A stretch of 64,000 bases of DNA from Paenibacillus athensensis (GTDB lineage Bacteria; Bacillota; Bacilli; Paenibacillales; NBRC-103111): positions 62,001 to 126,000 of the forward strand of contig NZ_MYFO02000013.1 in NCBI RefSeq assembly GCF_004514475.2, in the 5' to 3' direction. How positions within the stretch are numbered: position 1 is the first letter of the stretch; each line of letters begins with the position of its first letter. Both the position numbers and the translations under genes were made by a program. The notes below the pieces were generated by a model, which ran no database searches, was not told the DNA's origin, and saw only the letters and a program-made list of their open reading frames with translations. Positions 53,501 to 60,606 of the stretch are shown here, one piece after another.

Positions 53501-54735
53501 AGGTGGTAGATGCCCGGTGTGAACAACAGGTTCTTGCCTTGGCTCAGCGCGGCATTGATGCTGGCAGCCGTCGAAGTCGCCGGATCGGCAATATAGAACT
53601 GGTTGATCGAAATCGATTGACCCGGCGTGGAGCCGCTTGCCCAGCTTGCGCCTTTCGTGTCGTTTTGCACGCTTGGCACGAATACATTGTATTGACCTGC
53701 ATTATCGATATACAGATAAGGCTTCTCGCGCAATACCGGCGTTTTGTCAACAACCGTGTACGGCTGCGTCGGGAACGTGCCGGCCGGCGGATTCGTGTCG
53801 CCGACGAACACCATGTTCCATACGCCGTTTTTCCATTCGGTGTATTGGTTGTTGCGGTTGAACCACTGTTGCTGCGAAGCCGGGAGAATCCAGCTGTCGA
53901 CCACGTTGTCGGCCATGTAGCCGCCGCTGCCCCAGCCGGCGTTCCAGCCCGGATCGAAGTCAAACAGGTACAAGCTGCCTTTGACGTGTACGCGGCGCAT
54001 TGGCGCGGCCTGCGATACCGCCCACTGCATCGTGCCCACCGGCACCTGCGACGTGCTGGCAATCGTCGGCGTCACGGCAAAGTTCTCAATGGAGCGCCAG
54101 AAGTTCAGCGTCGCGTTGGCGTTCATCCACTTGGCATCGGCGTTAACGCCGCCCGTGATGTTGACGTTGTCCGGGTTTTGACCCAGACCGGCAATCGTTG
54201 TGTAAAAGCCGACCTTGATGTTCAGGTTGTTGTAGTTGCCCGGCTTGAACAGCATTGCATAGCGCTGCGTGCCAAACTGATTCGTTTCTTGCTGCGCATA
54301 GATCGAATCGGCTGTGCTTTGGATGGATGCCGTGGACATCGACGGATCGACTACGTATACGTTCGGTCCGAGGTTGACTTGCGTCGTGCCCGAGCTTGCA
54401 GCCGATTGCGCCGACTCGCCGCCCGAGTTCACTGCGGATACCTTGTAGTAGAACGTCGTAGCTGCTGTCAAGCCACCGTCGCTGTTGCTGTTCGTGCCGA
54501 TCGGGGAAGCGTTTACTTTTGTATAAGTGCCTCCGCTGGTTGTTGAGCGGTATACGTTATAGCCGGTTGCGCCGGAGACGGCCGACCAGTTGAGATTACA
54601 AGCATTTGTTGCACAGGATACGCTTAAACCTGACGGCGTAGCCGGCCCGGCCGCGTAGGAAACGCTTGCAAACGGCAGCATGCTGGCGACGAGTACCGAT
54701 GCGTACAAGACGGATACGAGTTTTTTCACTTTCAT
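50557..54735 (-). CDS. Large secreted beta-helix protein with three Fn3-CBM32 repeats
   Basis: This is a 1392-aa exported protein, starting at ATG 54735 with GGGAGG 11 bases upstream. After the signal peptide and one Fn3 domain (about 22-115), residues about 118-690 match a right-handed beta-helix family: NVYVVDPSMSTASIQ, RYAMLFKPGNYNNLNI, REKPYLYID and VFVPSVQNDTKG. In actinomycete genomes such proteins are often mislabelled 'adenylyl cyclase'. No cyclase motif is present; the fold suggests a polysaccharide lyase or hydrolase of the pectate-lyase superfamily, such as GH55-like enzymes. Three nearly identical units, each an Fn3 plus a CBM32 joined by Gly tracts, complete the protein (about 711 bases per unit). 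The substrate is not predictable from sequence alone. Confidence 0.8.
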   Translation of the reverse strand: MKVKKLVSVLYASVLVASMLPFASVSYAAGPATPSGLSVSCATNACNLNWSAVSGATGYNVYRSTTSGGTYTKVNASPIGTNSNSDGGLTAATTFYYKVSAVNSGGESAQSAASSGTTQVNLGPNVYVVDPSMSTASIQSTADSIYAQQETNQFGTQRYAMLFKPGNYNNLNIKVGFYTTIAGLGQNPDNVNITGGVNADAKWMNANATLNFWRSIENFAVTPTIASTSQVPVGTMQWAVSQAAPMRRVHVKGSLYLFDFDPGWNAGWGSGGYMADNVVDSWILPASQQQWFNRNNQYTEWKNGVWNMVFVGDTNPPAGTFPTQPYTVVDKTPVLREKPYLYIDNAGQYNVFVPSVQNDTKGASWASGSTPGQSISINQFYIADPATSTAASINAALSQGKNLLFTPGIYHLNDTIRVTNANTVVLGLGFATLVPDTGLAALTVADVDGVKVAGLLFEAGAVNSPVLMEVGPTGSSQNHAANPTSLYDLFFGVGGFAAGSADVALKINSNNVIGDDFWIWRADHGAGAGWTTNASKNGLIVNGANVTMYGLFNEHHEEYQTLWNGNGGRLYFYQSEIPYDVPNQAAWMSKGGTENGYPSYKVADNVSTHEAWGLGVYSFFRDAAVKLQNAIEVPDVQGVKIHHMTTVWLAGTQGSEISHVINNIGNPVTANSPTSAMVQTVSEFQGSGTGDTQAPSTPSGLTATATSSSQINLSWTASTDNVGVTGYDIYRGGTLIGSSTTTSYSDTGLTASTAYSYTVKAKDAAGNVSAASGAASATTQAGGGGGGTYTALSRTGWTATSNPTSGDAPANLLDNNMSTRWSTGATMTNGQYFVVDMKSAQSFNRVVMDSTNAANDYARGYQVFVSNDGTNWGSAVASGTGSTAVITVDFAAQSARYIKVVQTGTASSWWSINEFNVYSNGGGGGGGDTQAPSTPSGLTATATSSSQINLSWTASTDNVGVTGYDIYRGGTLVGSSTTTSYSDTGLTASTAYSYTVKAKDAAGNVSAASSAASATTQAGGGGGGTYTALSRTGWTATSNPTSGDVPANLLDGSLTTRWSTGATMANGQYFVVDMKSAQSFNRVVMDSTNAANDYARGYQVFVSNDGTNWGSAVASGTGSTAVITVDFAAQSARYIKVVQTGTASSWWSINEFNVYSNGGGGGGGDTQAPSTPSGLTATATSSSQINLSWTASTDNVGVTGYDIYRGGTLVGSSTTTSYSDTGLTASTAYSYTVKAKDAAGNVSAASSAASATTQAGGGGGTYTALSRTGWTATSNPTSGDVPANLLDGSLTTRWSTGAAMANGQYFIVDMQSAKTFRRIVMDSTNAAGDYARGYQVFVSSDGTNWGTAVASGTGSAAVITVDFSSQSARYVKVVQTGTASSWWSINEFNVYN
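50560..52665. repeat. Three near-identical 711-base tandem repeats (Fn3 + CBM32)
   Basis: Units at 50560-51243, 51244-51954 and 51955-52665 share almost all bases; the last-encoded unit (lowest coordinates) ends without the Gly tract and is the most diverged. Each encodes an Fn3 of the DTQAPSTPSGLTATATSS type, a Gly-rich hinge, and a discoidin domain ending WWSINEFNVY. Confidence 0.9.
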
Positions 54736-55045
54736 CTTATTCATGACCTCCCAAAATTTTGCTCTGACCCCTCGCACTTCCGGCCCCCCGCCGGGGAAAC
54801 CTGCCGAAAGGCTTGTCCGTTCTCTGATTCGTTTGCCCTCCTTCAGCTGTCATTCGAACGATAAAAACGTCCATATATGAACTATAAAATCGCGGCGCGC
54901 TGATTGAAATACCAACATCTTGTGCTGGATGCTAATTTGTTATGCTTTTGGTTACCGCGGTTTTTCAATTGTCGCGAACCTTGGTTATTTTTCATCCCGA
55001 ATTTGTACAAATCGTCTTTTTCCAGAAAATTCAAGCGTTTTTGGG
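54736..55045. other. Upstream region of the beta-helix gene
   Basis: This 310-base stretch turns AT-rich from about 54860. No cre or ATCGAT-type palindrome was found, in contrast to the other enzyme genes, and no gene was seen. Confidence 0.4.
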
Positions 55046-55073
55046 CAAAAAAAAGGAAGCGTAATCGCTTCCA
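55046..55073 (-). terminator. Terminator of the solute-binding protein gene
   Basis: On the minus strand GGAAGCG pairs perfectly with CGCTTCC around ATTA and ends in eight T, about 25 bases after the stop. Confidence 0.88.
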
Positions 55074-55096
55074 ACAAGCGGACGCTCCCCTGCTCA

Positions 55097-56854
55097 TTAT
55101 TGGAAGGTCGCCCGATACCAGGCATTGACCTCCTTGGTCACTTGGTCGCCGCCGAACTTGCGCCAGTTCCCGACCATCCGGTCGAACTCATCCAGATCGG
55201 CTTGACCGTAAATGATTTTCGTATATGTTTCGTTCACCAGCTTGTTCAGCAGCTCGTTTTTGAGCGCCATCGTTTCCGTCAGCGGGCCGCGGAAATAATT
55301 TTGCAGCCGAATCTCCTTTTGCTCCAAAATAATGTTCATCGCCTCGATGTTCTCCGGCTTGCGCACAGCCGCGGTCATCTTCTCGTAAGGCGTTTCCGGC
55401 TTGCCGCCGGCTGCCAGCTTGGCCATCGTGTTGACGTAGAGCGACGGGATGCGCGCGCCCTCGTAGGTCAGCGAGTAATAAATCGGCTCGACCAGATGCG
55501 AGCGGTCGGCATAGCCGGGAAACAGCTCGGGGTATTTTTGCGGATCGTGTGTAATTTCCCCGTTCGGCAGCCGCGCCCAGTCGTAGCCCTCGGCAAAGCC
55601 GTTTTCAAATTCGCTGCCGACCTGCGGATTGGCCCAATGCTCGAAGAAAAAGTTATAATAGCGCAAAATCGCTTCCGGATGCTTCGCCTCTTTATTGATC
55701 AGAATCCAGCCGTTCACACCGGGATTGCCCCCTTGCGTCCCGGCCCGTCCATCCGGCCCCTTGGGAATCGGATACGGCTTATAGCGGGCGTTCGGGTTGC
55801 TCTCCAGCAATTGATTAAACGGCCAGTCCGGCAGCCAGTTGCGGCTCACTACTGCTCCCGCCCGGCCGCTCGTGAACAGCTCGATGCCGGATGTCTCGTC
55901 GCGCAGCGCGGAATCCTCGGCGATATAGCCCTTGTCCATCCAGCTCTTGAGCACAGCAAGCGCCTGTTTGGCACCGGGCTGGATCGAGCCGTAGGCGAGC
56001 GTGCCGTCCGCGCTTTTGTTCCATTGGCCGGGAATGGTGCCAAACGCGCCGAACACCCAACTGACGTCGGTCATCCAGTTCAGGTAAGCGTTCTTGAAGC
56101 CCAGCGCAACGCCCAGCGTATCGGGCACGCCGTTGCCGTCCGGGTCGCGGTGTACGAAAGCGTCCATTACCTGCTCGAAATCGGCCAGCGTCTTGGGCCC
56201 CTCCAGATGCAGCTTGTCCATCCAATCCTGGCGCAGCCACAGCACCATATCATCATTGTAAGCGTAATCAAGAATCGGCAGCGCCCATTTCTTTCCGCCG
56301 CGCGTCACCGGAAGGAACGTATCGTCGATCAACTCGGTCCCTTGCTTGTACACATCGGAGGCGTAGCGATCGAACAGCCCGGTAACGTCCATGAAGCGGC
56401 CGGAATCGATCAGCGCGTTCAGCGTATCGGCGTCGCCGCGCCAGACGACGACGTCCGGCACCGGCTCGCCGGAGCTCAGCATCAGCCGCAGCTTGGTCGA
56501 GTAGGCATTGTTCGTGTCGGTCACGATCCAGTTGTAGCGTACGTCGATGCCCAGCCGATCCTTGACGTAACGGCTCAGCACGTTGTCTTCCATCGTTTCG
56601 CCCTGCTTGAAAAAAAAGTTATTCCCAACGCCCTTGACCGTCGTAAGCGTAATCGGCTCGACATACTTCTCGCCGTTCCAGCCGGTCGCGTCCACGGCTG
56701 CCGAGGCTGCAGCTTTGCTTCGGGAATCGGCGTCCGTTGCCGCGTCGCCGGCATGGCCTGCCGGCGGAGAGCCGCTGCCGGTGCAAGCGGTCAAGGCAAG
56801 CAGTAGCGTTGCGGCCGCTGCGAGACGCGTGCCCGTTTTCAACGATTGGTCCAT
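55097..56854 (-). CDS. Extracellular solute-binding lipoprotein, LplA type, without permeases
   Basis: This 585-aa protein has a lipoprotein signal ending LTAC (Cys24). It belongs to the large (about 550-residue) family-1 binding proteins usually coded next to YesM/YesN and LplB/LplC permeases: VEPITLTTVKGVGNNFFFKQGE at the start, then FALPILDYAYNDDMVLWLRQDW-like text at 205-230. It should bind an oligosaccharide outside the cell. No permease gene is on either side: a terminator follows it and the next gene is an unrelated beta-helix protein. It is divergent from a YesM-type kinase, so it may act as a sensing partner of that kinase or feed permeases encoded elsewhere. Confidence 0.9.
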   Translation of the reverse strand: MDQSLKTGTRLAAAATLLLALTACTGSGSPPAGHAGDAATDADSRSKAAASAAVDATGWNGEKYVEPITLTTVKGVGNNFFFKQGETMEDNVLSRYVKDRLGIDVRYNWIVTDTNNAYSTKLRLMLSSGEPVPDVVVWRGDADTLNALIDSGRFMDVTGLFDRYASDVYKQGTELIDDTFLPVTRGGKKWALPILDYAYNDDMVLWLRQDWMDKLHLEGPKTLADFEQVMDAFVHRDPDGNGVPDTLGVALGFKNAYLNWMTDVSWVFGAFGTIPGQWNKSADGTLAYGSIQPGAKQALAVLKSWMDKGYIAEDSALRDETSGIELFTSGRAGAVVSRNWLPDWPFNQLLESNPNARYKPYPIPKGPDGRAGTQGGNPGVNGWILINKEAKHPEAILRYYNFFFEHWANPQVGSEFENGFAEGYDWARLPNGEITHDPQKYPELFPGYADRSHLVEPIYYSLTYEGARIPSLYVNTMAKLAAGGKPETPYEKMTAAVRKPENIEAMNIILEQKEIRLQNYFRGPLTETMALKNELLNKLVNETYTKIIYGQADLDEFDRMVGNWRKFGGDQVTKEVNAWYRATFQ

Positions 56855-56954
56855 GTCCGTCCCCCCTTATACGTCTATTATAGTGACTTTTCAGCCGCCT
56901 GCACAACGAAAATTCACCGAAACAACACCGCTTCGGAAGCACGCCCGCCGCTGA

Positions 56955-56983
56955 TTGACAGATGTTCCGATCCATGTTAGTAA
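56955..56983 (+). promoter_or_regulatory. Likely sigma-A promoter of the second YesM/YesN operon
   Basis: TTGACA (56955-56960) and TAGTAA (56978-56983) are separated by 17 bases, with the kinase start 36 bases downstream. The spacing and -35 match are ideal; the -10 has two mismatches. Confidence 0.55.
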
Positions 56984-57019
56984 TTATAGCAATCGGTTTT
57001 TTCGGGGGGCGGCCAGGCT

Positions 57020-58771
57020 ATGAAGCTTCGCATCAATACGTTTACGCGGATTTTTGCGCTCATCCTTGTTTTGCTCATTCCGATCGTCCTGCTGTACGGG
57101 TATTCGACCCGCACCAGCCTGGAGGTGGTTCGCACCGAGGTCGAAAAATCGAACTACAAGGACTTGGCTTTTTTTGCCTCCAAGCTGGATGAAACCGCTT
57201 CATCAATCGTCAAAACCGGGCTGCTGATCAGCCAGGATATCAATATCCGCTCGCTGGAATATATTGAGATGGCCAGTCTGTACGAGCAGACGACCGAGCT
57301 CAAGCGCATCGAGGAAAAGCTGCGCCTGCTCAACGCCGCTTCGACCTGGGACACGACCATCAGCATCTACGCCCCGGCCACCGAAATGTTCATTACCACG
57401 AACGACTCGCAGCTGCATTACGATCCGATCGCCGTCGCGGCCAATCTATCGCACGCCTGGAAATATACGACGCAGCAGGCCGCCTATTTCCGCAATCAGC
57501 CGCGGATGGTCCGCGTCATCACCGACCCGTACGAAGCGCCGCTGGACAAGGCCGGACTGGTTGTCGAGCTGAGCTTTTCCACGCGCGAGCTGGTCAAATC
57601 GCTGGACAGCTTTAATGCCGGCGGCAAGGGCCACCCGTTCCTGATCAACAGCAACGGCATTACGATTGCCGGGAGCGGCGGCGATGCGGAGCTGCAGCGG
57701 CAGCTTGTCGCCGGCGCGTCGCTCGGCTCGCTGGCGAACGAACGCGTGGCGCGCATCCGGCTGGCCGGCGCCGATTATGCGGTCAGCTGCGTCTGGCTGC
57801 CGACGCTGGGCTTTTATCTGCTCGACTACATTCCAATGGACGCCGTCGTGCAGCCGATCACGAACAACGGCCGGTTGTTTTACGGCTCGATTACCTTCCT
57901 GCTGATCGGCAGCGTCGCCGCCGCTTATTTTTTATACACGAATCTGCAAAAGCCGCTGCGCGAGCTGATCCGCGGCGTGCGCGGGCTCAAGAAAGGCGAA
58001 TACCCGCAGGTGCGGGTGTTTCACCCGAGCAATGAATTTCACTTTCTGCTGGTCAGCTTTAATGACATGGCCGTTCGTATCGAAGAGCTGATCCAGAACG
58101 TGCTGCTGGAATCCATCCGCTCGCGCGATGCCAACCTCAAGCAGCTGCAATCGCAGATCAATCCGCATTTTCTGTACAACTGCTTTACGCTGATCCGCAG
58201 CTTGACGCGTCTGGGCGACCGGGAAGCGGTCATGCAGCTCACCTTGCATTTGAGCAAATATTACCGCTACACGACCCGCTCCGAGCGGGAAACCGCCGTG
58301 CTGCGCGAGGAGTTGGAGCTGGTCCACAGCTATTTGGCGATCCAGCGGATGAACGTGCAGGACCTGCACTTCGAGATCGACGTGCCGGAGAATATGCAGC
58401 AGCTCGAGCTGCCGCGGCTGATTCTGCAGCCGCTCGTCGAAAACGCTGTCGTGCACGGCATCGAGCCGCTCGGTGTCGGCACCGTGCGCGTCAGCGGCGA
58501 GCGGCGCGGCGACATGTACGTGATCGCTGTAGCCGATGACGGCTGCGGGCTCAGCGAGGAGAAGCTGGTGCAGCTGCGCCGCCAGCTCGCCGTTGCGCTG
58601 ACCGAGGATATGGGCTGCGCGCTGTGGAACACGCATCAGCGCATGCTGCTGCAGTTCGGCGCCGGATCCGGCCTGCGGCTGTCGCACCGCGAGGGCGGCG
58701 GCGTCGTTGTCGAGCTGGTATGGCCGATTCGGGAAGGAGGGGACGCGCATGCGTCAGCTAATGATCATTGA
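57020..58771 (+). CDS. YesM-family sensor histidine kinase
   Basis: This 583-aa kinase has two membrane helices (about 8-28 and 285-307) around an extracellular dCache-like sensor, a HAMP-like linker (about 306-360), the phospho-acceptor box QSQINPHFLYN (H383), and an HATPase (VENAVVHGIEP, DDGCGL). Compared with the first YesM in the window its sensor is unrelated in sequence, so it should see a different ligand. A GGGGGG-rich site precedes ATG 57020. Its end overlaps the response regulator start by 23 bases, giving tight coupling. The divergent binding lipoprotein is the likely partner or target. Confidence 0.92.
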   Translation: MKLRINTFTRIFALILVLLIPIVLLYGYSTRTSLEVVRTEVEKSNYKDLAFFASKLDETASSIVKTGLLISQDINIRSLEYIEMASLYEQTTELKRIEEKLRLLNAASTWDTTISIYAPATEMFITTNDSQLHYDPIAVAANLSHAWKYTTQQAAYFRNQPRMVRVITDPYEAPLDKAGLVVELSFSTRELVKSLDSFNAGGKGHPFLINSNGITIAGSGGDAELQRQLVAGASLGSLANERVARIRLAGADYAVSCVWLPTLGFYLLDYIPMDAVVQPITNNGRLFYGSITFLLIGSVAAAYFLYTNLQKPLRELIRGVRGLKKGEYPQVRVFHPSNEFHFLLVSFNDMAVRIEELIQNVLLESIRSRDANLKQLQSQINPHFLYNCFTLIRSLTRLGDREAVMQLTLHLSKYYRYTTRSERETAVLREELELVHSYLAIQRMNVQDLHFEIDVPENMQQLELPRLILQPLVENAVVHGIEPLGVGTVRVSGERRGDMYVIAVADDGCGLSEEKLVQLRRQLAVALTEDMGCALWNTHQRMLLQFGAGSGLRLSHREGGGVVVELVWPIREGGDAHASANDH

Positions 58772-60368
58772 TGACAACTCCGTGCTGGCCGACGATTTGG
58801 CCCACATGCTGCCGTGGAGCACGCTTGGCATCGAAGCCGTCCATACGGCGTATTCGGCGCAGGAGGCGCTGGAGCTGCTCAGCTTGCATTCCATCGACGT
58901 CGTCGTCACCGATATCCGGATGCCGGGCATGTCGGGTCTGGAGCTGATCGGCGAAATCCGCAAAAGCGGCAAGCGCACCCGCTGCATCCTGCTGTCGGGC
59001 TACGCCGATTTCGAATACGCCCAGATGGCCGTGCAGCTGCAATCCAGCGACTACCTGCTCAAGCCGGTCGCCGACGAGGACCTGCTCGCCGCCGTGCAGC
59101 GGGCACTCGACGATCTCGACCGCGAATGGCGCGAGATCAGCTCGTTCCAGCGCGCGCTGTATTCATTGCGCGAGCAGTTGCCCAAGCTGCGCGAATATTT
59201 GCTGCTCGACCTGCTCACCGGCAAGCAGCCGCTGCACGCCGCCCAGCTGAATCAGAAGCTGAGCATGTACGAGGTGCCGCTCTGCGACAACGACCCGTTC
59301 TCGATGCTGCTCCTGCGCGTCGATCATGCCGAGACGCCGGCCAACGGCTCGGAAAACGAGGTGCTGCTTGATTACGCGCTCGCCAATATTACAGCGGAGA
59401 TTTTCGGCGACGTCTTCGACATCTGGCACTGCAAGGACAGCCACGGCTTGACCGTCTGCCTCCTGCACGCCAAAATGCCGGGCGCAAGTCCCGCCGAGCT
59501 CAACGACTGGGTGGAGCAGCGCTCCATTCAGCTGCAGCATACCGTTAAAGCCTATCTGAAAACCGGCATTTCGATGCTCGTCAGCAAAAGCGGCCGTTTC
59601 CCCGACGACCTGCTGCCCTTGTATCAATCGTCGATCGCCAACTTCCGCCACTTCATCGGCAGCGATACCGAGCTGTTCGTGTCGCTGACCAAGGAGCCAA
59701 GCCGGCCGCAGATGACGCCGCTGCAGGAGCTGTACCGCCAGCCGACGCTCGCCACGCTGCTGGAGATCGGTCAGTGGGCCGACGTTGAAACGAAGGTGGC
59801 GGATATTTTCCGCGAGCTGGCCGATCCGCAATATCATTCGCCGGACCATGTGCTGGAGGCTTATTTCCAAATCGCCGCTGCGCTCACTGCCTTGAGCCAA
59901 AAAAACAAGCTCAGTCTCTTCGATATGTACGGCGACGAGTTTTACACCTTTGGTCCCGGCCGGCTCGGAGCCAGCCTTGACGAGCTGCGCGAATGGACCG
60001 GCCGCATGCTGGAGCGCTGCAAGAAAGCGATCCACGTCGAGGAGCAGGATTCGCGCACATCGATTATCAAGCAGGTGCAGGACTACATCCAAGCCAACCT
60101 CGACACCGCGACGCTGCATACGATCTCGGCGCATGTATTTTTGAACCCGTCCTATTTGTCCAAAATCTACAAAACCGAAACCGGCGAAGGGATCGGCGAT
60201 TACATGTTCCGCATGCGCATGGACAAAGGCGCGGAATGGCTGACGCAAACGAACGAAAAAATTTACGACATCGCCGCCCGGCTCGGCTACCAGAAGCCCA
60301 GCTATTTCATCCAGATTTTCAAAAAACATTTTGGCGTCACGCCGCAAGAGTACCGGAATCGGGTGTGA
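58749..60368 (+). CDS. YesN-family response regulator, AraC output
   Basis: This 539-aa regulator has a complete receiver: D8-D9 acidic pair, phospho-acceptor D55 (VVVTDIRMP) and Lys in LLKPVAD. A middle region and an AraC HTH pair (about 435-535, with HVFLNPSYLSKIYK and IAARLGYQKPSYFIQIFKK) follow. The start ATG 58749 has GGAAGGAGGGG upstream and lies inside the end of the kinase gene. By analogy with other YesM/YesN systems it should activate the divergent binding-protein gene. The flanking GH26 and beta-helix genes are possible further targets. Confidence 0.92.
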   Translation: MRQLMIIDDNSVLADDLAHMLPWSTLGIEAVHTAYSAQEALELLSLHSIDVVVTDIRMPGMSGLELIGEIRKSGKRTRCILLSGYADFEYAQMAVQLQSSDYLLKPVADEDLLAAVQRALDDLDREWREISSFQRALYSLREQLPKLREYLLLDLLTGKQPLHAAQLNQKLSMYEVPLCDNDPFSMLLLRVDHAETPANGSENEVLLDYALANITAEIFGDVFDIWHCKDSHGLTVCLLHAKMPGASPAELNDWVEQRSIQLQHTVKAYLKTGISMLVSKSGRFPDDLLPLYQSSIANFRHFIGSDTELFVSLTKEPSRPQMTPLQELYRQPTLATLLEIGQWADVETKVADIFRELADPQYHSPDHVLEAYFQIAAALTALSQKNKLSLFDMYGDEFYTFGPGRLGASLDELREWTGRMLERCKKAIHVEEQDSRTSIIKQVQDYIQANLDTATLHTISAHVFLNPSYLSKIYKTETGEGIGDYMFRMRMDKGAEWLTQTNEKIYDIAARLGYQKPSYFIQIFKKHFGVTPQEYRNRV

Positions 60369-60462
60369 GGGGCCGGACAGCGGCCGCCAAGCGGATGCCC
60401 GTCGCGTGCACGCAAGCGCCGCCTGTGCCCATGCTCCCCTTCTGCGTCGCGCTTCGCGAACG

Positions 60463-60536
60463 TCAAAAAACCCGTCAGCTTGCACAGCTCGCCGAACGCC
60501 CTTGTGGGCGCCGGCGCTGCGTAGCGGCGGGTTTTC
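60463..60536 (+). terminator. Terminator of the second YesM/YesN operon
   Basis: AAAACCCG pairs with CGGGTTTT around a long GC-rich loop that can form an inner hairpin. It begins about 95 bases after the stop. Confidence 0.55.
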
Positions 60537-60556
60537 AGTTCGTAAGTAAAAAGTAA

Positions 60557-60592
60557 TAAAAAAAGTTAACCAGAAATCTCTGGTTAACTTAA
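60557..60592 (-). terminator. Terminator of the GH26 gene
   Basis: On the minus strand AGTTAACCAGA pairs perfectly with TCTGGTTAACT around a short loop and is followed by a T run. It lies about 15 bases after the stop. Confidence 0.9.
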
Positions 60593-60606
60593 AATTGCTC
60601 ACTCAC

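Noticed and set aside
50611-54546. A 1311-codon open frame on the plus strand opposite the beta-helix gene
   Set aside because: It is antisense to a gene with clear signal peptide and domain matches, has Arg/Cys/Ala-rich composition, no recognisable domain and no ribosome site. It stays open because of GC-rich codon bias.
50557-54735. Adenylyl cyclase function for the beta-helix protein
   Set aside because: No nucleotide cyclase motif is present, and the protein is exported and carries carbohydrate-binding modules; that label in related genomes appears to be an annotation error.
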